Source: Didemnitutus sp047777955 (lineage in GTDB: Bacteria; Verrucomicrobiota; Verrucomicrobiia; Opitutales; Opitutaceae). Taken from it: a stretch of DNA of 64,000 nt. How positions within the stretch are numbered: the stretch's first letter is position 1; each line of letters starts with the position of its first letter. The notes below the pieces were generated by a model. It searched no databases. It was not told where the DNA came from and was given only the letters and a program-made list of their open reading frames with translations. Both the position numbers and the translations under genes were made by a program. Location of the stretch: the NCBI RefSeq assembly GCF_047777955.1, contig NZ_CP180536.1:1-64000 (forward strand), in the 5' to 3' direction. Shown piece by piece: positions 8,339 to 16,589 of this stretch.

Positions 8339-8974
8339 TTACTCTACCCCGCGGAGCAGCGCCCGAACGTGGTATTCATCGGTCTCTTGCGACCGCGGAC
8401 GCCGGATCTGCTCGATCCGGCCAATCACCCACGCCATTTTTTGCCCATCAAGCACCACCGGCCGCACACGTGCTGCCTTGGCGAAGTAGTCGGCCAGGTC
8501 GTAAATGTGGATTACGTCCGGCCCCAGGTCGGTCTTGAATTCCGCCTGGCCCGAGAAAACGACCAGGCTCTTGAAATACTCCGCCGGCAACCCGAGCGCA
8601 CGTTGCAGCTCGGCCACATGCCCGTGATTCTGGAAGATCGGATTATGCATCGGAATCTTCTTCCGATAGAATACCTGACGCCACTCCCGGCGCCGGGGAT
8701 CGCCGTAAATCCATCCGTTGTAGTGCTTCGTCTCGATGACATAGACGCCGGTAGGGGCGACGAGTATGTGGTCTATCTGCGTTGTCCGAACCGTGGCGCC
8801 GACTCCGATCGTGATGTTGTTGACCAAGTGACCACCGTGCCCACCCACGCGGTGGATTTCACGAATGACGAGCACTTCGCCGATGTGCTTCCTGTAAAGC
8901 GAAAGACGGCCTTCTCGGAATCCGAAGATAAAGACGCCGATCGCGCCGAGAACGATGAGGCCGAAAAGGATCAT
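8339..8974 (-). CDS. Membrane-anchored NERD-domain protein
   Basis: The protein (211 aa) opens with a membrane helix (MILFGLIVLGAIGVFIFGF), then a NERD (nuclease-related) domain. The signature is visible as QIDHILVAPTGVYVIETKHY (about residues 78-97), with the Asp and the E-x-K of a PD-(D/E)XK-like fold, followed by a conserved W and the NP-x-x-Q-N-x-x-H run (NPIFQNHGHVAEL). Family members are presumed DNA-processing enzymes. It is the last gene of the long minus-strand cluster and lies nearest the fold-back end, with a broken mirror copy at 18-390. Confidence 0.85.
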   Translation of the reverse strand: MILFGLIVLGAIGVFIFGFREGRLSLYRKHIGEVLVIREIHRVGGHGGHLVNNITIGVGATVRTTQIDHILVAPTGVYVIETKHYNGWIYGDPRRREWRQVFYRKKIPMHNPIFQNHGHVAELQRALGLPAEYFKSLVVFSGQAEFKTDLGPDVIHIYDLADYFAKAARVRPVVLDGQKMAWVIGRIEQIRRPRSQETDEYHVRALLRGVE

Positions 8975-8980
8975 CGCAAA

Positions 8981-9256
8981 CTAGGCGGCCGTAGTCTTTG
9001 GCGCGAGCGCGAGATCCAACTCGCGTTCCAGCTCCTTGAGGATTGGGCCGCGAACGCTCATTTCGGCACCGACACCCAGAATCGTCAGCATGCCACCGAT
9101 GCTGTGCCCCAGCTCGCGCGCAAGGGCCATGTCGCCCTTGCGCTCACGTTTGGTTCCAAGTCGTTGCTCAACCCGTCTGAGCGCGCGCATCGTCGCCTTA
9201 AGCTTGGCGCGCTCCCGACGTGAAATTTCCGCTACTGTGTTGGGGGTCAGTTTCAT
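8981..9256 (-). CDS. Hypothetical protein (91 aa)
   Basis: This is an uncharacterised small basic protein with a helical N-terminal half (ISRRERAKLKATMRALRRVE) and a Gly-rich hydrophobic centre (SIGGMLTILGVG) that could touch the membrane. It sits between the minor pseudopilin and the NERD gene with short spacers, probably on the same transcript. Confidence 0.6.
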   Translation of the reverse strand: MKLTPNTVAEISRRERAKLKATMRALRRVEQRLGTKRERKGDMALARELGHSIGGMLTILGVGAEMSVRGPILKELERELDLALAPKTTAA

Positions 9257-9268
9257 CGCGCGGGCCTT

Positions 9269-10222
9269 TCATTGAATCGTGATCGCCGTCGCCTCGCGCA
9301 TTCTGAAGCGCATGGCCTCAGTGCCTGGCGCGGTCAGTCCTTGGCGAATCACCACCTCGTGGCCCGCGAGGATTTCCGGGGAGACAGTAACGCCTGAAGC
9401 TGGCGCGGCGGTCACTCGACTCGTCACGCCATCCCAATCCGCCCAAGCTGAATAGCTCGCATGATTGTTGTTGATCGTGAGCGTGTATTTCCGCTGCACG
9501 AACTTCGTAACCAGAACGCGACCGGCGTTCGTCTTACCCTTCACGATCTGGTTCCACTGCGTAACTTGCCCGGCCGTCAGTCTGGAGGACCAGCCGGCCG
9601 GCGCCGTCGTGCTCTCGCTGCCCCAGGTATTCTGCCAAATCTCATTGAAGTAATTCGCCGTGCCGTCGTCGGTCGGCCACACAAGGCCGCGACTCGGCGG
9701 CACCGCGACCGAGATCAGCACGTAGCGTTGAAGTCCGCTCTCAGAGGGGCCTCGGAGAAAAAAACGCTGCGTGCCGAAGCCGTTCATTACGATTTGCCGA
9801 ATGTCGTTGTCGTTGCTCGCCGTATAAGTCACCCCGTTGGTCACGGGCAGCGCCCGGAACGCCGCGAGCTTCGCATACCATCGGTAGGTGGTCACATAGA
9901 CGCTCTGGTTCGTGAGCATGGCACCGAGCGTGGTGCTGTCAGCGGTCTGAATGTCTGTTGAAGAAAGTGTGTTGTAGGTGGCGACGCCTCCCCAGGGATT
10001 ATTGACGGTGACAGAGAGGTTCATCGTCGGATCGAGGCTCGAAAACGATTCCTCGATTTGCGCCGCGAGCGATTCGTGCTTGGTCTTTTCCTGCTGGAGT
10101 TTCAGCGCATCGAGCACGGATTGAAGCGGCTGGATCAGCGCCCACATCAGGGCGATGATAAGGGCAGCGGCGAGCATGACCTCCAGCAAAGTGAAAGCGC
10201 GATTTGAAGTGCGTGTCTTCAT
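9269..10222 (-). CDS. Minor pseudopilin (PilW/GspJ-like)
   Basis: The protein (317 aa) has a type III/IV prepilin signal: a short basic leader, then A-FTLLEVMLAAALIIALMW with Glu at +5 and a hydrophobic helix. The residue before the cut is Ala rather than Gly. A large C-terminal domain follows, as in GspJ/PilW proteins that cap a pseudopilus. Its start overlaps the stop of the PilC/GspF gene (ATGA). No prepilin peptidase is seen in the window, so cleavage probably relies on the host enzyme. Confidence 0.8.
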   Translation of the reverse strand: MKTRTSNRAFTLLEVMLAAALIIALMWALIQPLQSVLDALKLQQEKTKHESLAAQIEESFSSLDPTMNLSVTVNNPWGGVATYNTLSSTDIQTADSTTLGAMLTNQSVYVTTYRWYAKLAAFRALPVTNGVTYTASNDNDIRQIVMNGFGTQRFFLRGPSESGLQRYVLISVAVPPSRGLVWPTDDGTANYFNEIWQNTWGSESTTAPAGWSSRLTAGQVTQWNQIVKGKTNAGRVLVTKFVQRKYTLTINNNHASYSAWADWDGVTSRVTAAPASGVTVSPEILAGHEVVIRQGLTAPGTEAMRFRMREATAITIQ

Positions 10223-11442
10223 GAGCGGATACTCTGGTAAACAGATGCGATCGGTTGGTAGCTCGCCACGACCACCCAGCCGATGAACAGCGCGAGCAGC
10301 GTGATGAGGATTGGTTCCACGAGGGCCAGCGCCATCTCCACTCGGCGCCGGCTCTCTGTGGCGTAGTATTCGGCGAGCTGGTCGAGTGAGCCTGGCTTGC
10401 CATCGGACGAAGTTGAAAGGGAACCGGTCTCCTCACCGACACTGACCATCACTGTGACCATTGGAGGGAAAAGCTTCGTGCGTTCGAGTCCTGCCGCCAA
10501 ACGATCGCCTTTCAGCATTTGCTCACGGGCCTGCATGAGCCCGCGGCGGAAAGTCAGCCACCGGATACCACCAGCCGTCTTCTCGACGGCCGCCTCCAGC
10601 GGCGTGCCGGCGCCGTAAAGCATCGAGAGGCTACTGGACATTTCAGCGTAAACCACGCCGGCGATCGCATCTTTGACCCGCGGAATCCGCAGCAGCAGTA
10701 GCTCCATGAGATGCCGCGTGATGGAAAGCGTCATCAGGAAGCGCGCGAGAAACACCAACCCAACGGCCAGCAGTGCGACGAGCCAGAGGTAGTCCTGTAG
10801 AAATTCCGACATACGGAACAGTGCCCGCGTGGTTGCGGGTAGCTTCACCGCCGACAAATCCTCCAGCATCGTCTTCAACCGCGGAATGAAGGCCAGCATC
10901 GCGAGCAGGAAGACGACGAGGCCCAAGGCTGCGCAAATCGCGGGATAAATCGTGCCCTTCTTGACTGTCGCCCGGATGGCTTCTTTCTGCGCCAGGTGCA
11001 CCGACGTGCGCTCAAACAATTCCGGCAGCATCGCCACGGACTGCGATGCTTGGATCTTCATGACCATTTCGGGCGTGAACATCCGCGGGAACTGCCCAAA
11101 GGCTGCTGCCGCGTCGCCGTCCACGCCGACGCGGCTTGCAACCTGCGAAAGGAAAAAACGTGCTTTCCCGGCCGGATACTGTTCCGCCAATCGGCTCGTC
11201 GCTGTCGATATGGTGACGCCAGCTCGCAACAGAAGCACGAGCTGTTGAAGAATCGACTGGAGTTCCGCCGTCGGCAGACGCAGCGAAAAACTTGTCTTCT
11301 CCTTGTTGAGTTCCCGGTCTGACAGCAACCAAAGCCCCTGCGCCTTGAGCGTTGTTACCATCGCATCACGCGAGATAGCCTGAACGCGCCGGAATTGCTT
11401 CCGGCCGCGATCGTCAACGAGCGTTACGTTGAACTCGGGCAT
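10219..11442 (-). CDS. Inner-membrane platform protein (PilC/GspF)
   Basis: The protein (407 aa) has the duplicated T2SF cytoplasmic domain and membrane helices of the platform that couples the assembly ATPase to pilin extrusion. The first domain has LLLRAGVTISTATSRL; the second has SSLSMLYGAGTPLEAAVEKT and ends ALVEPILITLLALFIGWVVV, the typical C-terminal helix. Length matches the family. It is encoded between the GspC/PilP-like gene and the pseudopilin and is translationally coupled to the latter. Confidence 0.92.
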   Translation of the reverse strand: MPEFNVTLVDDRGRKQFRRVQAISRDAMVTTLKAQGLWLLSDRELNKEKTSFSLRLPTAELQSILQQLVLLLRAGVTISTATSRLAEQYPAGKARFFLSQVASRVGVDGDAAAAFGQFPRMFTPEMVMKIQASQSVAMLPELFERTSVHLAQKEAIRATVKKGTIYPAICAALGLVVFLLAMLAFIPRLKTMLEDLSAVKLPATTRALFRMSEFLQDYLWLVALLAVGLVFLARFLMTLSITRHLMELLLLRIPRVKDAIAGVVYAEMSSSLSMLYGAGTPLEAAVEKTAGGIRWLTFRRGLMQAREQMLKGDRLAAGLERTKLFPPMVTVMVSVGEETGSLSTSSDGKPGSLDQLAEYYATESRRRVEMALALVEPILITLLALFIGWVVVASYQPIASVYQSIRS

Positions 11443-11448
11443 GGCGCG

Positions 11449-12171
11449 TCAGGCTTTCGGCAGGCGGATCGTTACGGGCAGTCCTCTTGGGAGGAAAAAG
11501 TAGAGGCTGCCACGTTCCAGAATACAGCCATCCGTGCGAATTCTGTAGATCGTGAACCCCTGGACTTGCTCACCGGCGGAGAACGGACGCCCGTTGATGA
11601 ACACGACTGGCTGATTCCCCCACATGGCCGCCGTCACTCTGAACGCATACTCGTCGAGCACCGCGGATGGGATAAAGCGAACATCGAAAGGGTTGGGCAC
11701 GCTCGCGAGCGAACCGGCCGACGATTTCGGGGCCACGGTGATGGATGAACCTGTCGGCGCGATCACCGCGGGGTCGAGAGGAGGGTCGCCAGGAATCGCG
11801 ACTTTGCTGCCTGCTTGGAGATCGAGATTCACAACCGGTGCTGGTGCTTTTGCTGCTGCCTGCACAGGGGCCAATGTCGCCGGCGCGGGTTCCTCTGGAA
11901 TACGAGCCGGCGCCCCAACCGTCCCGCCGGAAGGGCCTCCGGCTACGGCGGCGGCAGCAGCGCGCATCTCGTCTTTATTGGGCGAGGCCGCCGCTTTCGG
12001 ACCAACGACAACCACGAGGTCTTCCACGGCCCGCTCCTGTGTCGCGTCACGCGCAACCGTCAGCACTTTGGCGATCGTTCCATCGGCACGCACAACAACG
12101 GCCGCCGGCGTCGAAACGGCAAACAGGGCCGGTGCGGCGCACATAACGAGGAAGTAGAAAAATACCTTCAT
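11449..12171 (-). CDS. Periplasmic PilP/GspB-like protein
   Basis: The protein (240 aa) has a signal peptide (MKVFFYFLVMCAAPALFAVS), a long Ala/Pro-rich linker, and a C-terminal domain with VVFINGRPFSAGEQVQGF, a pattern of GspB/PilP small beta domains that contact the secretin or inner-membrane complex. Function is inferred from this short match and from position between the coiled-coil proteins and PilC/GspF. The start overlaps the preceding stop (ATGA). Confidence 0.6.
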   Translation of the reverse strand: MKVFFYFLVMCAAPALFAVSTPAAVVVRADGTIAKVLTVARDATQERAVEDLVVVVGPKAAASPNKDEMRAAAAAVAGGPSGGTVGAPARIPEEPAPATLAPVQAAAKAPAPVVNLDLQAGSKVAIPGDPPLDPAVIAPTGSSITVAPKSSAGSLASVPNPFDVRFIPSAVLDEYAFRVTAAMWGNQPVVFINGRPFSAGEQVQGFTIYRIRTDGCILERGSLYFFLPRGLPVTIRLPKA

Positions 12172-12440
12172 GATTGGGGAATCTCCGTGATGTGCAGAGC
12201 TACTGTCGCTTGCGTGAACCGCTGGACCTGCTCTGTAAGCGAACCCAGCCTCGCCGTCTTCGTCGCGATCTCGGCATCCAGGCGCGCAACCTCCGATTGG
12301 CGCGCCTCGACTTCGTTCTTTTTCTGGCTGATCTCTCGATCGACGGCCGCGAGCAGCTTTTGTGCGTCTCCGTAAGTCGCCTGCACGCGACCGACCAACG
12401 CGCTTAACTCCTGCATCAGCGATTGGATGTCACCGCTCAT
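12168..12440 (-). CDS. Coiled-coil protein (90 aa)
   Basis: It is almost wholly a predicted coiled coil (KNEVEARQSEVARLDAEIA) with no signal peptide. Its ATG overlaps the stop of the 12437 gene (ATGA), so coupled translation is likely. Notably, the same frame stays open upstream all the way to 13397, across the whole 12437-13186 gene. The role is unknown, probably structural in the pilus or secretion machine. Confidence 0.65.
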   Translation of the reverse strand: MSGDIQSLMQELSALVGRVQATYGDAQKLLAAVDREISQKKNEVEARQSEVARLDAEIATKTARLGSLTEQVQRFTQATVALHITEIPQS

Positions 12441-13397
12441 GGCTGCGAGGGCTTCACCTCCACATACCACCGGCCCGCGTGCTGGAATGGAGTCGGGTTC
12501 TCCCCCACCTCCGCGAACAGCTTCCCGTCCTTCCCTGGCATCAGGCCCGCCCGCAATCGCTGCTTCAGCTTTTCCAATTCCAGAACCTCCGCTTGCGTCT
12601 GCGCCCGAGTCTGCACCAAGGCTTGCAACGCTGTCAGCGCCTCCGTCGTGTCCTTTCTCTTCGCCGCGATCTCGTTCTCCACCGCCTGCATCTCCTCCTT
12701 CTTGGCCGCGATCGTGGCCAAAAGGCGCGCCAGTTCCTCCCGCTGCGCCGTTGCGTCGATCGTCGGCGGTGTCGCCGTCGGCGGTGCCACGAGCGGACTC
12801 GGCCGCATCATCAGGACCGCTGCTAGCGCCAGCGCCACCGCTGCACTCGCCAGCGCTACCAGCCACGGAAGCTTCGACGGCTGCAACCGGCGGATGCTCT
12901 GATGAAGAGACTGCGCTTCCGTCGCTCGCGCAAGCCGATCCGCTTCGATCGTCTTGCGAATGTTCGTCAGCTCCGGGGCCTGAACATCCGACAGCATGCG
13001 CTGAGCCGCCATCTGCACCGCTTGTTTCAGCATCTCTCCGCGCTCCGCGCGTGCTTGCTCCTCCAGTTCCGCAATGCGCGTCTCCAGCTCCGGTGGCAGG
13101 TTCCCCGTCGGAACCACTAGCGGCGTCGCGGTGGGTATCGGTGGCCGACTCGTCGGCCGTAAATTCCAATCGTCCTTCCCTGACATATACGATCACGCTC
13201 CCTTCGTTCTTGAGATTGACCCGAACGCAATCGTGCTCGGGCTGATACTGCGCTTCGACGCCGAGAGTGCCGCACCCCCGCGCGAGGATCGCCGCGTTGG
13301 GCGGCATTCCGTTCCCGCTCGAAATGGTGAAAATCCGGTCAGCCAATTCGACAAAGCCGGCACGATCGAGAACCGCATCGAGTATGCCTGCATTCAT
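12168..13397 (-). CDS. Upstream open frame overlapping two genes; N-terminal part probably real
   Basis: The frame opens with the ATG at 13397, which overlaps the preceding stop (ATGA), and the first 85 or so residues look like a genuine small domain (for example LTGF-free text such as LADRIFTISSGNGMPPNAAI and VIVYVREGRLEFTAD). Beyond about 13140 the text becomes low-complexity and coincides with the better-looking 12437-13186 gene. There is no stop until 12168, where the frame becomes the 90-residue coiled-coil gene. A lost stop through a base-calling error, or a true overlapping gene, are both possible. Confidence 0.4.
   Translation of the reverse strand: MNAGILDAVLDRAGFVELADRIFTISSGNGMPPNAAILARGCGTLGVEAQYQPEHDCVRVNLKNEGSVIVYVREGRLEFTADESATDTHRDAASGSDGEPATGAGDAHCGTGGASTRGARRDAETSGADGGSAHAVGCSGPGADEHSQDDRSGSACASDGSAVSSSEHPPVAAVEASVAGSAGECSGGAGASSGPDDAAESARGTADGDTADDRRNGAAGGTGAPFGHDRGQEGGDAGGGERDRGEEKGHDGGADSVASLGADSGADASGGSGIGKAEAAIAGGPDAREGREAVRGGGGEPDSIPARGPVVCGGEALAAMSGDIQSLMQELSALVGRVQATYGDAQKLLAAVDREISQKKNEVEARQSEVARLDAEIATKTARLGSLTEQVQRFTQATVALHITEIPQS
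12437..13186 (-). CDS. Single-pass membrane protein with coiled coils
   Basis: The protein (249 aa) has a cytoplasmic Pro-rich start, a coiled coil (PELETRIAELEEQARAERGE), one membrane helix (LPWLVALASAAVALALAAVL, about residues 110-130), a second coiled coil (EELARLLATIAAKKEEMQAV), and a small C-terminal domain ending GRWYVEVKPSQP. The layout recalls PilN/PilO-type bitopic proteins, but no family match is clear. The other open frame across this stretch has low-complexity Gly/Ala/Asp text and looks like a shadow. Confidence 0.7.
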   Translation of the reverse strand: MSGKDDWNLRPTSRPPIPTATPLVVPTGNLPPELETRIAELEEQARAERGEMLKQAVQMAAQRMLSDVQAPELTNIRKTIEADRLARATEAQSLHQSIRRLQPSKLPWLVALASAAVALALAAVLMMRPSPLVAPPTATPPTIDATAQREELARLLATIAAKKEEMQAVENEIAAKRKDTTEALTALQALVQTRAQTQAEVLELEKLKQRLRAGLMPGKDGKLFAEVGENPTPFQHAGRWYVEVKPSQP

Positions 13398-13900
13398 TTG
13401 GTCTCCTTCGTCTGCGCCTGGAGACCACTCAGGACCTCGGCGGCTTGACGCAAGACCGACTCCTTTGCAGCAGCATCGCGCTGCATCGCGGAGAGTCGGT
13501 CTTCCTGGGCGCGGACAGCTTCAGCAAGCTCACGCTGCTTTTTCTCCATCGCGGCGACCTCCCGCTTGAGTCGATCGAGCGAAGCGATCGCCGCGACGCG
13601 CTCCCGCAGCGCGGTCGCGCGCGCCGGGTCGTTCGTGAAAATCTGCGCGAACTTGGGATTGCCGTAGTCCTCTGCAATCCGCTCAACGGCCACGCGCATT
13701 TTCAGCAACATTTCCTCCTGCGAGCCGGGCGCCACCGGCGCCGCCGGCGGCGCCTCCTTTACCGCAGACTGAGGCGCGGCAACCCCGTCACCCAAAGGCG
13801 GGATGAAGTCTGACGGCGCCGCGCCTTGTGCGAAAACTGCCCCGGCAATGCAGAGCGTAGCCGCCCAGAGAATTGTGTGCGTGTTGGATTTCATGGTCAT
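13394..13900 (-). CDS. Periplasmic coiled-coil protein (168 aa)
   Basis: It has a signal peptide (ILWAATLCIAGAVFAQGAA), a Pro/Ala-rich stretch, then helices ending in a coiled coil (RLKREVAAMEKKQRELAEAV). The start at 13900 is used because it overlaps the upstream stop (ATGA); an ATG two codons later is possible. I do not recognise the family. Its place in the pilus cluster suggests a periplasmic structural part. Confidence 0.65.
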   Translation of the reverse strand: MTMKSNTHTILWAATLCIAGAVFAQGAAPSDFIPPLGDGVAAPQSAVKEAPPAAPVAPGSQEEMLLKMRVAVERIAEDYGNPKFAQIFTNDPARATALRERVAAIASLDRLKREVAAMEKKQRELAEAVRAQEDRLSAMQRDAAAKESVLRQAAEVLSGLQAQTKETK

Positions 13901-14424
13901 TTGACGGCAGAGTAGATGTCGAGAGTAGCAGTGAATTGATCCAAGGTGCGTCCCGACTCGTTACCGCTGGCGCGAACGCTAAGTGCGCTCACCGTAACGC
14001 CCGGACGCTTTTCCCACGCGGCAAGATCGTTCAGGATCGAGGCCCAGTCGGCCATCATCAGCGTTGTCCTGGCGACGTTGACTCGCTCTCGCTGGTAACC
14101 GGAGCCCTCTTTCGACTCGGGCTTGCCCGCGTTGTAAGTCCACTCCCGCCCGATCCAGCTAAAATCGTTCGCCGCGTCCGGCCTAGCCAGTTTGCTGGTC
14201 ACTGCGGCAACACGCTGTCTCGCCGCATCGAGTGACTGCACCGTGTAGGGGGCCAGTTCGCTCATATCCCGACGAACCTGGTCCATTGCGTCGCGCTCGG
14301 TCGCTGTTTTGTTGCGGGCCTCGGTGAGGCGCGCCTTGCCAAAAAGATAGACGCCAAAGAAAATGGCGATCGAAACGATGGCTGCGATCAACCATGCTGC
14401 TGAATAGGTGTAGCCGGCTTTCAT
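13897..14424 (-). CDS. PilO/GspM-like bitopic membrane protein
   Basis: The protein (175 aa) has one N-terminal membrane helix (WLIAAIVSIAIFFGVYLFG), a periplasmic coiled coil, and a small alpha/beta domain, the plan of PilO/GspM. The ATG at 14424 is chosen because it overlaps the upstream stop (ATGA). It would partner with the PilM/PilN-like protein encoded just before it to align the inner-membrane complex. Sequence similarity is weak, so the call rests on topology and order. Confidence 0.6.
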   Translation of the reverse strand: MKAGYTYSAAWLIAAIVSIAIFFGVYLFGKARLTEARNKTATERDAMDQVRRDMSELAPYTVQSLDAARQRVAAVTSKLARPDAANDFSWIGREWTYNAGKPESKEGSGYQRERVNVARTTLMMADWASILNDLAAWEKRPGVTVSALSVRASGNESGRTLDQFTATLDIYSAVK

Positions 14425-15728
14425 GGTGAATTCCTTTCCGTGCCTTGCACGCGTTGCAGCCGCCCAACCAGCGACCATTGCTTGCGCTCTGGTTCGTAGT
14501 TCGTGCCGGAAGGCTCGACGATGATTTCTGGCATCTTCGCTTTCATTTGTGCGATAACTGGGTCAAGCACCTGGGCACGCGTGGCGTCTGCCGCAGCCTG
14601 CCAGGCAACGCCACTGATACGAAAAGTCCCGTCCGTAGATACGTCGAGTTGTGAGACTGAGAGATTGGTCGGCAAAGATTGAGCCAACGCGATGAGGAGT
14701 CCGCGACGGCTCGGAACCGAAAGCGTCAGTTCATCCCCATACATCTTTGACAGGTTGCCCTGCTCCGTCTTGCGGGCCTTGGCTAATTCGAGGTTCCCCC
14801 TCTCGATGGAGAGGGCCGCGACCACTTCGTCGCGCTCCTGTTGAGCGCGCGTGAGCTGATAATACTGATACACGCCGACCGCGATCGTTGCGACGACCGC
14901 GCCTGTCGTAATCCATCGCGTGAGCGGCGCCGCGTCGAACGGCTGAGGGAACGCGAGCATCAGGTTGCTCGTGTCCCGGAGGGAGAACTTCTTGAAGGAG
15001 ATCGAGCCGAAGGGCTCGACGGTGATATGGGAAACGGAAAGCCATTCGTTCCACCACGGAATGAGGCTCGCGATCATCGCTGGGGGAACATTGCTCCACA
15101 CCAGCGCCTCAGCGTCTCTCCAAAGATTGAACGCATCCAGGCGACCGCGGATCTCACGTTGAGTTTCCTCGACAGACAAACCGGCGCCGAGCTTCATCGG
15201 CACCCGCTGGCCCTTAGCCTCGACGTAGAGGAAGGCCTCCGCGTCATCGAGCATGAGCATGCAGAAAGGCCGGCCGGCGCGATGACCGACACTGAGTGAA
15301 GCGGCTGGCCAGGCACCCTCGACATGCAGCCCCATCGCACCCAGACGCTCGGAGAGCGTCAGGAGTCCCGTCGTGCCTTCGGTGTGGAGGATCGTCTTGC
15401 TTCGCCCGCCGCTTACCCAATTAGGCTGATAGCCCCACGCCAAGTGATCGGACCCGAGCGCCGGATGGCGATCACGGAGTTCAGGAATCTGCTGCATCTG
15501 GCGCCGGCTAACGCGCGGCGCTTCGACTTCTTCAGAAGCCAACGATGTCGGTTCGTAGATCAGCCTCACCCGCTTCGCCTCCACAACAGCAGGCGCCCGC
15601 TCCGTCAACTGCTGCACGAGTTCGTCGGGTGCGCTAAATGGCAGGCGCATCCAAGGTGCAGCAGTGTCCTCGGCCGGCACATAGACGTGCTGACCGAGGA
15701 CGATAAGTGAAGCGGTGCCTTTGGACAT
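14421..15728 (-). CDS. PilM-PilN/GspL-like protein
   Basis: The protein (435 aa) has a cytoplasmic N-terminal domain of about 265 residues that could be the actin-like PilM/GspL fold, then a membrane helix (WITTGAVVATIAVGVYQYY, about residue 280), then a periplasmic coiled coil and an alpha/beta domain as in PilN. That order matches GspL, or a PilM-PilN fusion. GspL/PilM binds the assembly ATPase, which is encoded two genes upstream. Identification is by layout and neighbours. Confidence 0.6.
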   Translation of the reverse strand: MSKGTASLIVLGQHVYVPAEDTAAPWMRLPFSAPDELVQQLTERAPAVVEAKRVRLIYEPTSLASEEVEAPRVSRRQMQQIPELRDRHPALGSDHLAWGYQPNWVSGGRSKTILHTEGTTGLLTLSERLGAMGLHVEGAWPAASLSVGHRAGRPFCMLMLDDAEAFLYVEAKGQRVPMKLGAGLSVEETQREIRGRLDAFNLWRDAEALVWSNVPPAMIASLIPWWNEWLSVSHITVEPFGSISFKKFSLRDTSNLMLAFPQPFDAAPLTRWITTGAVVATIAVGVYQYYQLTRAQQERDEVVAALSIERGNLELAKARKTEQGNLSKMYGDELTLSVPSRRGLLIALAQSLPTNLSVSQLDVSTDGTFRISGVAWQAAADATRAQVLDPVIAQMKAKMPEIIVEPSGTNYEPERKQWSLVGRLQRVQGTERNSP

Positions 15729-15763
15729 GGAATGAAGCGGTTGAGGCCTGAACTGCTGTCGGT

Positions 15764-16576
15764 TTATTGCTGGCCGAGATAGACATAAACGTCACACACG
15801 CCGCTGGACGGCGTGGCCCAGACCACACGGCCGCGCGTCTGTGCGGAGCCGGCCGCGGTCGCATCCACGAGCTGCGGGTTGTATTTCTGCGCGAGCAGAT
15901 ACGCGTCCGTGGCGTTGCAGCCGCGGATGACGGCGGAAACGACGCGCACGCCGCTGGGCAAGTTGGTGGAGCCGTCGAGGCGGAAGTTCGCGCCAGCCGC
16001 AGTATTCGGGGCCGTCGCCGGCGCGCTCGCCTGGCAGATAAGGCGCGAAATGGGACTCCAGTTATGGGCGGGCGTAGCAGTGTCCGTAGTCAGGGAGAAC
16101 GTGCGCGCCGTGGGGGACCAGATCAGGTCTTGGCTCGTCGTCGTCCACCCCGTCGGCAAGCGCGTCTGGTTGCCCATCGCCGGGGAGAAAAACGCGTTGA
16201 TGAGGCCAGCACCGACCAGCACTTGGTCAAAGCGGGCGGCGTTCGAGAAGTTCGCCACGCTAGCCGTTTGAAGCAACGCACCGGTCGTGTTCGCGGTCAC
16301 GTCGGCCGTCGTCGCCGCCACGGTGAGCGGATAAACGCTGCCGTTGCTCATCTGGTCGAACTGGCTCACAGCGTTCGCGTAGGTCTGGAGCATCGTGTAG
16401 GTCGAATCCACACGGTTGTTCTGCCGGATCGTGTTGAACGTCGGGATGCCGATCGCGGCGATGATGCCGCCGATGATGAGCGTCACGAGGAGCACTTCGA
16501 TCAGGGTGTAGCCTTTAGCGGAACGGAGCCGGCGAATGCCGCCGCTCCGGGAGGTGTTATCTTGCGTCGTCTTCAT
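15764..16576 (-). CDS. Major type IV pilin / type II pseudopilin
   Basis: The protein (270 aa) has a classic prepilin site, SAKG-YTLIEVLLVTLIIGG, with Gly22 before the cut, Tyr23 after it, Glu at +5 and a long hydrophobic helix. The variable C-terminal domain is rich in Thr, Ala and Asn with Cys residues near the end, as in many pilins. The ATG at 16576 lies 13 bp after the GspE/PilB stop. It is probably the main fibre subunit of this cluster. Confidence 0.88.
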   Translation of the reverse strand: MKTTQDNTSRSGGIRRLRSAKGYTLIEVLLVTLIIGGIIAAIGIPTFNTIRQNNRVDSTYTMLQTYANAVSQFDQMSNGSVYPLTVAATTADVTANTTGALLQTASVANFSNAARFDQVLVGAGLINAFFSPAMGNQTRLPTGWTTTSQDLIWSPTARTFSLTTDTATPAHNWSPISRLICQASAPATAPNTAAGANFRLDGSTNLPSGVRVVSAVIRGCNATDAYLLAQKYNPQLVDATAAGSAQTRGRVVWATPSSGVCDVYVYLGQQ

Positions 16577-16589
16577 TTGTTTTTGTTGG

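Larger units (their letters stand above)
3621..8850. repeat. Intact right arm of the inverted duplication
   Basis: This arm carries open reading frames with coherent protein sequence, unlike its mirror image at 1-3620. The axis is the short palindrome AGCACT-TAATAAT-AGTGCT at 3611-3629. Close to the axis the two arms differ mainly where the right arm has CTTAAG and the left arm CTAG (right arm near 3642, 3657, 3670 and 3683), a systematic shortening rather than random substitution. Confidence 0.8.

Noticed and set aside
8156..9223. A long plus-strand open frame across the NERD gene
   Set aside because: It lies over the minus-strand NERD and 91-residue genes, which have a recognised domain and good starts. 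The plus frame has no motif and a composition typical of a GC-rich shadow frame.
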